Assembly (NCBI GenBank): GCA_014529385.2
Contig: CM043967.1
Span: forward strand, 9,625,501-9,689,500
Direction: 5' to 3'
DNA length: 64,000 nucleotides
From: Adiantum capillus-veneris
Taxonomy: Eukaryota; Streptophyta; Polypodiopsida; Polypodiales; Pteridaceae
The translations under genes were made by a program, and so were the position numbers. The notes below the pieces were generated by a model. That model was not told the DNA's origin. It ran no database searches and saw nothing but the letters and a program-made list of their open reading frames with translations. Numbering within the stretch: the first letter of the stretch is position 1; the number at the start of each line of letters is the position of its first letter. Below, piece by piece: positions 54,526-64,000 of the stretch.

Positions 54526-55154
54526 TGTAACAAACTGTTGACGTGTCAAAGCCTAAAGAATGGAGCCAACTTACAGATGCCGGCCGAGGGGCCTAAACCC
54601 TAAAAAGAACAAGTAACAGAAGAAGAAGTCCTACCAACTTATGGGGACCCTGTACGATGGGGCCCCAAGTGACATAAAGGAAATAAAGCAGGACCCACAC
54701 ACACGCACACACCAGAAATTTCCTAGATGTTGATGACGTGGCAAATTTCCGAAAATCACATTGGCTGATGACGTGGGAGGCTGTACAGATTTTGGTGATT
54801 TACGCTGGCAGCTTTTTGGCATTGCTTTTGGACCAGAAGCTTTTGAGTTTGAAGGCTTTTTACTGTAATTGCTTTTTAGGCCAAGGGCCTTCAAATATGA
54901 GGTTAGGGCTTATTCTTTGGCATGCTTCCTGGTGAAGGTGCAAAGTCTATAGTACCTACCGGCTTATACTGTGTTGATGCAATATAAAGAAATACTGAAA
55001 GGGGCGCCAAGGTTTGGGGTCAATACTCTCTTGGGTGCAATTCCGCCACTCCTGTCGCGTGTCGTCTCTCTCTCTCAGTTCTGTTTTTATTGAAGTGCTA
55101 AAAGTTTGTTCAGTCTGCTCTTTTCTATTGGCACGTGGTGCCCGTCTTGTGACA
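54526..55154 (+). repeat. F4 5' LTR
   Basis: TGACGTGGCA at 54734 and TGACGTGGGA at 54768; R/U5 box at 54981-55008; ends TTGTGACA. Confidence 0.9.
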
Positions 55155-56020
55155 GTGGTATCTGAGCATCAGGCGTGTGCTTTTCTGAAAGCACACCGGT
55201 CCTACAAAAGAGCAGACAGAGCTATTGGAATTTTATTCGGGGTATCTTCGCCCTCCAACCCGTACTTATTAGCCACTCCCACCCTTACTTCATCGCGCAT
55301 TGGGCGCGATTCCGTCTTCACCGCTCATGTCTTACATGGCATAAGCTATTAAGATCACTTGCAAGAGAAGGATCCAAGATTTGTTTTGAGCTGTTGTTTT
55401 TTTTTCTCAGAGACAGTACCATGCAGATGTCTATAGCTACCAAACCGCACACTTCCAAGTACTTGGCAAGCTTTCAAGAAAAAAAAAAATTGCCCGAAGT
55501 TATATGGTTTCTGACATCTTCCTTCGGAGTGCAACTTCTGGCAGAGTGGGTATCTTGAAATGCTTGCCATGGAAACCCTAGCAGATTATAACTTGAAATT
55601 TCTCGACATCTCTCAATAGATGTCTCTTCACGATTAGATGACCTTGGAGGTCCAGTGCGATTGCTATCTTGAGACTACCATCGCCGCCAATGAAAACACT
55701 CTATCCAACAGCTGATGGACCATGCTGTGCTCGGCTACGGCCTCATGGAAGGAACCTAACCCAAATTTTTGGTGCAGGTTTCATGATGGAAAGTCAGCCG
55801 ACTTTTCGAGCTCGACTGATGTCGAGATTGCTTTTTAAGTTTGAGTTTTGTCTGAGAATCTGTTTGAGAACTTGTTTGGTGATCTGTTTGAAATTTGTTT
55901 GAAATGGATGGTATCTGTTTTGGTGCCGATTTGAAATGTTTTGACTCTGGTTTTAATACTGGTTTCATTGATTGGTGATTTTACTCCCGGGTGTAGAAGT
56001 GAGAAATACTGTTTTGGTAT

Positions 56021-56231
56021 TGTTTGAACCTCGAAACACGCAGGCCGATACCTGGGGAGCGTTTCGTTGTATGTTTGAAAACCTCAGAACGACGCAGGCC
56101 GATGCCTGGGGAGCGTTCCGTTGTATGCTAGAAAACCTCTAAACGACGCAGGGCGATGCCTGGGGAGTGTTTGGTTGTATGCTTGAACCTCCAAGTGACT
56201 CAGACTGTGGTCTGGGGAGCATTTGGTTGTA
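56021..56231 (+). repeat. Four tandem 51-54 bp units in F4
   Basis: Units at 56021, 56072, 56126 and 56180, each with CCTGGGGAGCGTTTCGTTGTA-like endings. Homologous to the two units in F1 at 38862-38967. The 55,570-56,020 stretch before it is non-coding. Confidence 0.92.
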
Positions 56232-56547
56232 CAGTCCTCTGAGCTCATGGCTCGGACCTTTTTAGGTTATTTGCGGGAGGAGTGACGAGGTAGTCGTTGA
56301 GTAGCTTCATACCGCAGACTGTTTGTCTCGGGGGAGTGCTCAGCGGCGTTGTTTGTTGTGTATTGTAACATGCATATGTAAGCATTTGTGTTGCATTGTG
56401 ATGTGCCAATTACTGAATATCCCTAATTGGATGAGATTGCCTTGGGTATGTAATGTTAGTGCATCAAGACACCCGTGGAAGATCAGTACGGTTTGGGTGT
56501 GATAGCTAATTTTACTACGCCGGAATATCAAGAGTTCCGATTTGGAC

Positions 56548-56683
56548 GAAAGGAAAAGCTAACTCCTTGATCAAAAGAGAAGAAAGGAGAAGCTAACTCC
56601 TTGATCAAAACAGCCGAAAGGAGAAGATAACTCCTTGATCAAAAGAGAAGAAAGGAGAAGCTAACTCCTTAATAAAAAGAGCA
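56548..56683 (+). repeat. Four tandem 34-bp hairpin units in F4
   Basis: Units at 56548, 56582, 56616 and 56650. Units 2-4 contain AAGGAG and CTCCTT as arms around a 7-base loop (unit 1 has AAGGAA). It lies about 95 bp before the 3' LTR. Confidence 0.9.
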
Positions 56684-56777
56684 AACTGATTGTCCCTCGG
56701 AAATTTTTGAGCTAACTTGAGTTGTTTTGCAGATATGCTGTAATCACGGACGATTACTCTCTTTCAAGAAGGGGAGA

Positions 56778-57415
56778 TGTAACAAACTGCTGACGTGTCA
56801 AAGCCTAAAGAATGGAGCCAACTTACAGATGCCGGCTGAGGGGCCTAAACCCCAGGAAGAACAAGTAACAGAAGAAGAAGTCCTACCAACTTATGGGGAT
56901 CCCGTCCGATGGGGCCCCAAGTGACATAAAGGAAATAAAGCAGGACCCACACACACACACACACACACATCAGAAATTTCCTAGCTGTTGATGACGTGGC
57001 AGATTTTCGAAAATCACACTGGTTGATGACGTGGCATGTTCTACGGATTTCCATGTTTTGCGCTGGCTGATGACGTGGGAGGCTGTATCGATTTTGGTGA
57101 TTTACGTTGGCAGCTTTTTGGCATTGCTTTTGGACCAGAAGCTTTTGAGTTTGAAGGCCTTTAAATAAGTGTAGAGGGCTCAATCTCTGACACACTTCAG
57201 GGAGAAGGTGTAGAGTGTGAGTACCGGCATTGTACTGAGTTCAAGTAATATAAAGAAATACCGAAAGGGGCGCCAAGGTTTGGGGTCAATACTCTCTGGG
57301 GTGGAATTCCGCCACTCTGTGTCGCGTGTGCTCTCTCTCTCTCTCTCTTTCAATTCAGTTGTTATTGAAGTGCTAAAAGTTTGTTCAGTCTGCCCGTGGT
57401 GCCCGTCTTGTGACA
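56778..57415 (+). repeat. F4 3' LTR
   Basis: TGACGTGGCA at 56992 and 57027, TGACGTGGGA at 57071; CA run at about 56948-56968; R/U5 box at 57247-57274. Confidence 0.9.
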
Positions 57416-58138
57416 CATTCCAAGTTGACATCGGCAAGATTCCAATCCAGACAACGAGAGTCTTCATTCAAAGGAGGAACACGAGGGAGATCAGCAAACA
57501 TGCTGCGAATTTCTTGCCAAAGAGGAGAATAATGAGGTCCCAATCCAAAAAGAGACCTCGCAACAGAGAATGAAAGAGCAAGAACGATATCATCTACCAC
57601 GCGATGCACCTGGCATATCCCTTTTTGAGAAAGAAAATATGCTTGACGGGGAGAGCGTTGAACCAAAGTAAAAGAGAAAGCCTTCCTCCAATGTAGGCTC
57701 TCCAATCAGAGGGAATTGCCAAGAGAAGATTGCCGGCCATTCCATTCCAAATGCACCGTGACAACCTTCAATCAATAATGATAGAAGAAGTAAAGGGACA
57801 TCCAGGAAATGAGCTCCCAATAGGTTGGTTGCTAATGACCAAAGGACGGAGTGACAATATGTGCACACAAATGTGATACCATAAGCGACCAAGGTTGCAG
57901 TTGTGCCAGCAAGAACGACAACATGTTGCCAGCAAGATCGGCCACATGGTAGCTTTCCGAGCTAGAACATGAATACGCAAATCCAAAATATTCAGCCCTC
58001 CAAGGCGCTTGGGAGAACACAACTTGTCCATAAATAAGAGCCGGAGACCCTTTCTACGAGCTGAGGTGCATTAGAAATGCTCCAAAATAGTAGACATAAA
58101 GGAATGCAAGCATGACCGAGACCGTGATTGTCACCGGC
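57416..58138 (-). pseudogene. LINE (non-LTR retrotransposon) ORF2 C-terminal fragment
   Basis: The minus strand encodes LCSPKRLGGLNILDLRIHVL and then ARKATMWPILLATC. This is the segment after the RT domain that plant L1-type ORF2 proteins share (consensus W..C.PK..GGLGI..L). Downstream frames are shifted but continue with hydrophobic Trp/Leu-rich sequence typical of that region. The endonuclease and RT are absent. It lies between F4 and C2 and has no poly(A) tail that I can identify. Confidence 0.72.
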
Positions 58139-59602
58139 GTGTGACTACTATCTATCGTTTTTGTTGATTTCTTTCTTATTATTTATTTACTTTCACTTTT
58201 TGGAAACACCCCTCGGGAAATCTAACTGCCCTGCATTGCATAGCTAGTGTCGAATTGTTCAGAGGGAGTCCAGGCCTGAGGGCAAGAGAGCACTAAGGTT
58301 GGACAAGGACTATGGTTAGCCAAAGTGGAGTCATTGACTAGCCAAAGTGAGTCCTTTGCTACAGAGGCTTCATTTCAATTCTGGGTGTGGCTGCAGTGTA
58401 CAAAGGGGGTCAGATGACCTAGAAAGATACTATGGCAGCATCTCCTAAAATTTAGGGAATACTATTTTGGGACCTGAAAATGTGTCCGCGTCATTACCTC
58501 CGGAATGACAAGGGGAACATTTTATTACTCTGCAGTGAAGTCAACCGCGCAACCGGTCGGGAGATTTTTAGGCGGCAACCCCGAAACGGGAAATAGCTTG
58601 TAAATGTGCCAAGTGGCACATTTCTGTGCACTTTCCTCATGCAACAAGAAGTGGCGCTGAATTTATAGCTGGGAGCCTCATTTTGCAAGTTCCTGTCACA
58701 GGTTAAGAGCTATGGAGTGCTTCCTTTCCCTCTTATGTACAGTGCGGTGCCAGGAGTGATGCCCTGCACGCTACGCACTGCCCTCTCTCTCCCCTATGGC
58801 AGTATGTTATGCCCCTCTAGTGGGCTTTTCAATTGACCAATGTACAGTTGTGTGGGTTCATGCGCGATTGCCGAGGCAAGAGCCTCTTGCACAGGTACTG
58901 GATTAGCTAGCGGCTAATCCCCCACAGGTAAAGGTGAATTCGGAGAGGTTCCCGCTAGAAATCTCGTCCGATTCAAAGGGCAAGTAGCCCTACAGGTGCG
59001 GGAGCTCGAGGACTTGCTACAGATGCGACCGGCACACGAAACGGAGCCCGAAACAGTAAATTACAGCCTGCTGTGTATTTTTGCAGGTTTAGGGTTTTGG
59101 CCCTAAACGGGCCCTAATACCCCCCGGAGGTTCGGGGACGCGAAGGGACCGCTGTACAGGTGATTTGGCTTATTTTCGGGGCTGAAAACAGAGAATTCAG
59201 CGTGCTGCAGATTCTCACCAGGTTTTGCAAAGTGCCCGTATGCATCGGGAAAGTCATTCAATGCGTGGGAATACTGACTGTGAAGGGTCGTAGTACAGTT
59301 ATGTTGCCGAAATCGGGCCGGAACAGTTGAAATTCAGCCAAGCTTGTGCGAGGCAGCTTGTAGGGAACCACAGCGTTTATTCCCTCTTTTAAACAATAAA
59401 GAAATACCGAAAGGGGCGCCTAAGCTAGGGGCCAATCTGGTGTCGGTCTTCTCATACAGGTGCATTTTAGCAGCCTGTATCCCTTTCCCCTTTGTTGTGT
59501 TTTGAAAGTACAGGTAAAGTGGGCAACAAATTAAATGGGTGAAAGCAAATAAGGATGAAGTCTAAGGTCTACCGTCCTTTTTGAAAGTACAGGCCGGTTT
59601 CA
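58139..59602 (+). repeat. C2 5' LTR
   Basis: 1464 bp, TGTCACCGGCGTGTGAC ... CCGGTTTCA. AATAAA at 59395-59400 with the R/U5 box to 59420. Confidence 0.92.
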
Positions 59603-59619
59603 TGGTTCCATCGTCGGGA
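59603..59619 (+). promoter_or_regulatory. C2 primer-binding site
   Basis: TGGTTCCATCGTCGGGA, two bases different from the C1 site at 22252-22268. Confidence 0.7.
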
Positions 59620-59709
59620 TTAAATCACTTTTTCCCATAGAAGTGAGCCTTGGTCAGTTTGGGCTTGAAGACACAGGGGATCATAGACCAGACATAGGGA
59701 ATTGCAATT

Positions 59710-61375
59710 ATGGCTGACAGACCAGATGACAGACTCATGAAGTGGGTGAGTCTTCAAGACCACCACAGACGGATGATGATATATTCAGGACCCAGTTGGC
59801 TACTGCTGTGGCTATGTTCACACAAGTAATGCAGAACCCGAGGTTTTTAGCCTTTTTGCAACCTCCTCTTCCGTCTTAGCAAGTTGGGTCACTGGATCAT
59901 ATTCAAAAGCCTGTTAAGGTTCGAGCACAGGTGATTCATACTGCAGAGTCAATGGAAACACCTGTACACTTAACGGAGAACATGCAGTCTCTAATACATG
60001 TGCCTAAGGTGCAAGAACAGGTGGCTGAGATGCCAGTCTTTCAAGCTGTACCAGTTCAGCCAGCCACTTTTCAACAGCCTATAGCTGGTTGTAATGGGCA
60101 GGGAAGCAACCTACAGGCTATGCAACAAGTCTTCCCACCACCTTCAGTACACCCTGGCTATTTTGGAGGTGGATCCGTATTCCAGAGCATGGCTGGTCAT
60201 GCACCTGGAAATCAGTTTTACACGTCAGGAACAGTGTTCGGGGGTGCTCAAACGATGATGCCTAACCCCATGTATGGTGTCACGGGCATGCTATCAGGGT
60301 TTCAAAGCACTCAGGGCCAATTTGGGATGCCATCGACAAATTTTGGTATGGCTGGAATTACAAATCAGCAGCCAAATATGGCATTTCCAGGTCAACTTAA
60401 CTGCGGTCAGGGAACACAAATGAATCCTAACAGTGTTCCCATGTTTCAGTCACTTCCAGATGACAACTTAACGCCGGTGGAGAGGCCAACTCCGTACAAA
60501 GAAGGTGGCAAAGGTGTGACATTCACGACCTTTACAGGGTTTGATGACAGGAAGAAGGCTCTCTCATTCCTCCCGCAGTTTTGACAAGGCCTATGCAGGG
60601 GGAAACTTTACAGAGGCTTCAAAGGTCCGCAAAGCAGCCACTTTCTTGACAGGGAATGCGAGACAATGGTGGACAACTTTATTGCTGCAAGGGCAAGCTC
60701 CGTCTACATGGATTTACCTCGAGTAGATTTTTGCAGCAGCATGGTTATCTGATGACTTTGAAGCAGATGTCATGATAGAATGGCACCAGCTTAATGCTGC
60801 TACTTGCAAGAATCTCGATGACTACAATCTGAAGTTTTGGAAAGCTCTACTTCCAGTAACTTCCTATAGGTTTGTGCCATTGACAGAACAGATTGAAAAA
60901 GACTGTTGTGGCCTACCTAAAGGATTGAGAAAGCACTGCACGAAGACCAAAGTCACTACTTTGACGCAGCTCATCGAGGTAGCAAACACTGGCAATGGTT
61001 TGCTCAAGGGAGAAGATTGTGAATTTAATACTGGCGTCAAGGAAGGATCAGCCAAGAAAAATTCAGCGAAGAAGTATGTTCCCAAGAAGGTTCCTAAAGT
61101 GACTCAGGAGCCAGCCAACGCAGGGAAAGACAAAGCTACGGTTGAATCATAAAAGGGACCAGCGAAGAAATGGAAAAGACATTTTTCTCGCAAGTCGGAG
61201 GAGCAAAAGAAGGTCCTGAGGTCAGAGAACAAATGATTCATCTGTGAGCAGCCTGGCCACATTGCTTACCATTGTCCTACAAAGAAAAGGCCAGCTGATT
61301 TTGAAGACAAGCAGGACAAGAAAGGAAAGAAGCCCATGGCTGGTCTAGTGCCAGAAATGGTGGGCGACAAGCCAA
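59710..61375 (+). pseudogene. C2 Gag
   Basis: ATG at 59710. A 34-bp deletion 20 bp later shifts the frame relative to C1. The Gln/Met/Gly-rich middle and capsid are open from 59931 to 60584; an extra T at about 60580 then shifts the frame. Capsid continues (RQWWTTLLLQGQAPSTW), TAG at 60724 matches C1 23406, and EWHQLNAATCKNLDDYNLKF follows. TAA at 61150. The knuckle at about 61233-61275 has TGA in place of its first Cys but keeps the His (ICEQPGHIAYHC), the reverse of C1. Confidence 0.87.
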
Positions 61376-62480
61376 ATTCAGATGGAATTGGCTTCAAAGT
61401 TGGGAATCAGACCTGAAGAGATGGGGTATACAGCAGAGGCAGGTTTGGCATGTCTTGGCCATACAGAGGCTGTGACACCCATCATCGGAAAGTTGCGCCT
61501 ACATATCCAGTCCTATGTAGACGCCGAAGAATTTTACATCATCCCACTGGACGGATGTGATGTGTTGTTAGGTATTCCTTGGTTATTTCGTGTACAGGAA
61601 ATCATGGATGCCTCCAACAAAAAGATCACTGTACAGAGCAGGGGAAAGACTCACATTCTGGATGTAAAGCTTAAAGGGGAGTCTATTCCCATTGTATCAT
61701 CTTCTGCTATTACGTCTGTAATGAAAAATCATCTTTCTGCGTACTTGGTTTTTGCACGTGAAGTGTCAGATTGTGATGAATCAAATTTATCTGTGCTAGA
61801 TAAAGAAAGGTCAATGTTTTTACAACAGTATAGTGACTGTTTTTCCGATTCATTACCGTCTCAATTACCGCTAGAGAGACCCGAGGACCATGCGATAGAT
61901 TTGGTGCCAGGCAGTAGCCCACCAAATAAGCCTCCGTACAGGGTTAGTGCGGTTCAGGAGAAAGAGATAATGGGCCAAGTACACGAGCTGTTTGAAAAGG
62001 TGTTGATTGAGCCCAGTTCATCCCCATTCTGTTCTCCAGTGTTGTTGGTGCAGAAAAAGGATGGCTCATGGCGTATGTGCATCGACTACCGTGCACTGAA
62101 CAAGAATACCATGACGAATAGGTTCCCTATACCTAGAATTGATGATATTCTGGACAAATTAGAAGAAGTAGCTATGTCTAGCAGGATAGATCTATAGAGT
62201 GGGTACCATCAGATCCGCATTAGATCGGAGGATGTGCACAAGACTGCTTTTAGAACGACGTTTACGAATTTTTAGTGATGCCCTTTGGTCTCACAAATGC
62301 TCCTGCTACGTTCAATAGGATGATGGACATAATTTTCCGTCCAGACAAGCAGTTTGTTGGTACATTCTTTGATGACATGATAGTCTACTCAAAGAATGAA
62401 GAGGAGCATAGGGATCACTTGGCCATTGTGTTCAAACAGCTACGCAGTCATAGGTTGCTCATCAATGCAAAGAAAAACTG
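61376..62480 (+). pseudogene. C2 protease remnant and reverse transcriptase
   Basis: A deletion of about 90 bp at 61380 removes the protease active site (DPG region present in C1). The rest of the protease (ELASKLGIRPEEMGY, CDVLLGIPWLF) is fused in frame to RT. RT has [20 protein letters not shown], a TAG at 62195, a few bases lost at about 62262, then [18 protein letters not shown] and the catalytic box FFDDMIVYS at about 62367. The RT end continues after TGA at 62479. Sequence identity with C1 is high throughout. Confidence 0.88.
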
Positions 62481-63165
62481 AATTTTTTTTGAAGAGATTC
62501 ACTTTCTGGGACACATTGTCTTAAAGTATGGTGTGAGAATGGATCCTGCAAAAGTTGAAGCGATCAAGTCATGGCCAGATTTGAAGACGGTGCATGATGT
62601 CCGAAGTTTCTTGGGACTATGCTCCTATTACTGAAGGTTTATCCGAAATTTCGCTGAGATTGCTTCACCTTCACATGCTCTTCAAAAGAAGGCAGTCACC
62701 TTGAGATGGACACAGAAAGAGATTTCAGCTTTTAATCTCTTAAAGGAAAAGATGACTTCAGATCCAGTCATTGTGTTGCCAGATCTTAGAAGTCATTTGT
62801 GGTCCAGTGTGACGCCTGCGGTAGTAGCATTGGTGCAGTGCTAATGCAAGATGGCAGGGTAGTAGCCTATGAGAGTAGAATCTTGCAAGGGCCAGAAAAG
62901 ACTATGCAAGTCTATGAAAAAGAACTGTAGGCCGTGATTCATGCGCTCTTAAGTTGGAAACACTACCTGCTAGGTGCAGACTTTGTTGTCCAAATGGACC
63001 ATCAGACCTTGCGATACTTCTTGACACAGGCAAAGTTATCTGAAAAGCATATGCGATGGGCACATATCTTGTCCATGTTCCACTTTCAGATTGTGCATGT
63101 AGAAGGCAAGAAGAACGTTGTGGTTGATGCCTTGTCAAGGAAGCCACAAATTTCAGCTGTGTCAA
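62481..63165 (+). pseudogene. C2 RNase H region
   Basis: HFLGHIV, RSFLGLCSYY then TGA at 62632. The acidic pocket sequences QCDACGSSIGAVLMQDG (after one missing base near 62790), YEKEL then TAG at 62928, and DHQTLRYF, with ALSRKP at the end. The TDHQ motif reads MDHQ here. C1 has the intact motif. Confidence 0.85.
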
Positions 63166-64000
63166 TTCCTTATCATCATGAACTTAATGATATGAGGGAA
63201 CAATATGCAAATGATGAAGATTTTGCAAGGGTCTTCGAGCAGCTAATGGATGGACAACGTCATGAACACTATCTTCTCAGAGATGGGTTCATGATGATGC
63301 ATGGCGGATTGTGTGTCACAAAGCCATTGCGACGCAAAGTTATGGAAGAGTCATGTCCCACCGTATGCAGGGCATCGTGGTATCGATGCTACAGTTAAAG
63401 CGGTTGAGACATTCTTCTACTGGCCTACATTGAGAAGAGATGTGAATGCCTTTGTGCGAGAATGCGTAATTTGCCAGAAGGTCAAGTTTGACAAGCAAAA
63501 GGCACCAGGGTTATTGCAACCACTACCTATTCCAGATAAACCATGGGAAAGTATTGCTATGGATTTTATCTTTGATGTTCCGAGAACGCAGACAGGAAAC
63601 GATGGTATTTGGACCATCATTTGCAGATTCAGCAAATAGGCTCATTTTATTCCGGTCAGGAAGAAGATAAAGCCAGATCAGATGGCACGCTTGTTTATGA
63701 GCAATATTTTCAAGTATCATGGCATGCCACAGTCGATTGTTAGCGACCGTGATCCACGCATGACAAGTTTATTCTGGAGAGGCTTGTTTAAGAGTATGGG
63801 CACAACGCTCAAATTCTCTTCGTCATTTCATCCTCAAACAGATGGGCAGTCAGAAGAGGCAAAATCTACTGTCCTAGATTTGTTGAAGTGCTACGTGTCA
63901 GAGCATAAAGGAAAGTGGGAGCAGTATTTGCCATTGGTGGAGTATGCATATAGTAATACAATGCATTCATCAACTGGCAAGGCACCTTTTGAGATAGTTG
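63166..64000 (+). pseudogene. C2 integrase (to window end)
   Basis: Linker HHELNDMREQYANDEDF, a 2-nt loss at about 63352, then the HHCC finger (HVPPYAGHRG, CVICQKVKF). Core: AMDFIFDVP (first Asp), TAG at 63637 after CRFSK, IVSDRDPRMTSLFWRG (second Asp) and HPQTDGQSEEAKSTV (Glu). It ends at STGKAPFEIV at the window edge. The catalytic triad is present. The chromodomain, if any, lies beyond the window. Confidence 0.9.

Larger units (their letters stand above)
54526..57415 (+). mobile_element. Element F4: two LTRs with a decayed internal region
   Basis: LTRs 54526-55154 (629 bp) and 56778-57415 (638 bp), both TGTAACAAACTG ... CCCGTCTTGTGACA. Primer site TGGTATCTGAGC at 55156-55167, polypurine tract AAGAAGGGGAGA before 56778. 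The internal 1.6 kb has only traces of gag (GGCAGAGTGGGTATCTTG near 55540). Left flank GAAAC and right flank CATTC do not match, so a rearrangement followed insertion. Confidence 0.85.
58139..64000 (+). mobile_element. Element C2: Ty3/gypsy, sister of C1, cut by window end
   Basis: 5' LTR 58139-59602, primer site, gag, protease remnant, RT, RNase H and integrase into the right edge. Colinear with C1 and supplies the integrase core that C1 lacks. It is broken by different frameshifts, plus two TAG codons shared with C1. Left flank is the LINE fragment. Confidence 0.9.

Noticed and set aside
54521-57420. Target-site duplication for F4
   Set aside because: GAAAC on the left and CATTC on the right differ, and F3 does not resume on the right side; a later rearrangement is more likely.

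Overview
The window reads as nuclear DNA of a land plant with a large, repeat-rich genome. The evidence is stacked Ty3/gypsy LTR retrotransposons with chromodomains, one hAT transposon, a LINE fragment, long GA/CA/TA microsatellites, and the first exon of a plant-type GDSL esterase/lipase. A fern, lycophyte or gymnosperm fits the style, but the sequence alone does not settle the lineage. I found no rRNA, tRNA, CRISPR array or bacterial gene. Apart from the GDSL exon, essentially all coding sequence belongs to mobile elements, and nearly all of it is broken by stops, frameshifts or deletions.

Layout. (1) 1-8028: element A, a minus-strand Ty3/gypsy chromovirus with near-identical LTRs; its outer LTR is cut by the window edge. 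(2) 8029-11403: non-coding DNA crowded with microsatellites and diverged tandem duplications. (3) 11345-11746: G-box, TATA box and exon 1 of the GDSL gene, with no later exon seen. (4) 12628-32831: element B1, minus strand, flanked by TAATG duplications. Its 3' LTR carries D (13212-15545, duplication GCTAG). Its 5' LTR carries B2, a sibling in the opposite orientation (19779-32326, duplication gccag/accag). B2's own 5' LTR is interrupted by a further LTR fragment X and by element C1. (5) 32837-34790: an unassigned minus-strand LTR-type element. (6) 35086-36540: the 3' end of an H-type chromovirus. (7) 36868-45975: F1, holding solo LTR E (38983-44918), which itself holds a hAT element (39637-42478) and a second solo LTR (42995-44265, duplication GCAGG). 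(8) 45976-50919: degraded fragments, H2 and G. (9) about 51000-57415: F2, F3 and F4, gag-bearing or gag-derived elements without pol. (10) 57416-58138: LINE fragment. (11) 58139-64000: C2, a sister of C1, running off the window.

How the pieces relate. A, C, D and H are pol-bearing Ty3/gypsy lineages (RT, RNase H, DD35E integrase; chromodomain seen in A, D and H). F copies here carry only gag and, in F1, a protease remnant. The most unusual family is B: two copies share Gag, a retropepsin, an Asp/His-rich tract and a long conserved third region ending in a chromodomain-like block, with no reverse transcriptase, RNase H or integrase. They must have been mobilised in trans. Several non-coding signals recur in copies or across families: paired hairpins in D/E LTRs with compensatory changes, a perfect hairpin in every B LTR, an R/U5 box shared by C, F, G and H, and repeated TGACGTGGCA motifs in F and H promoters.
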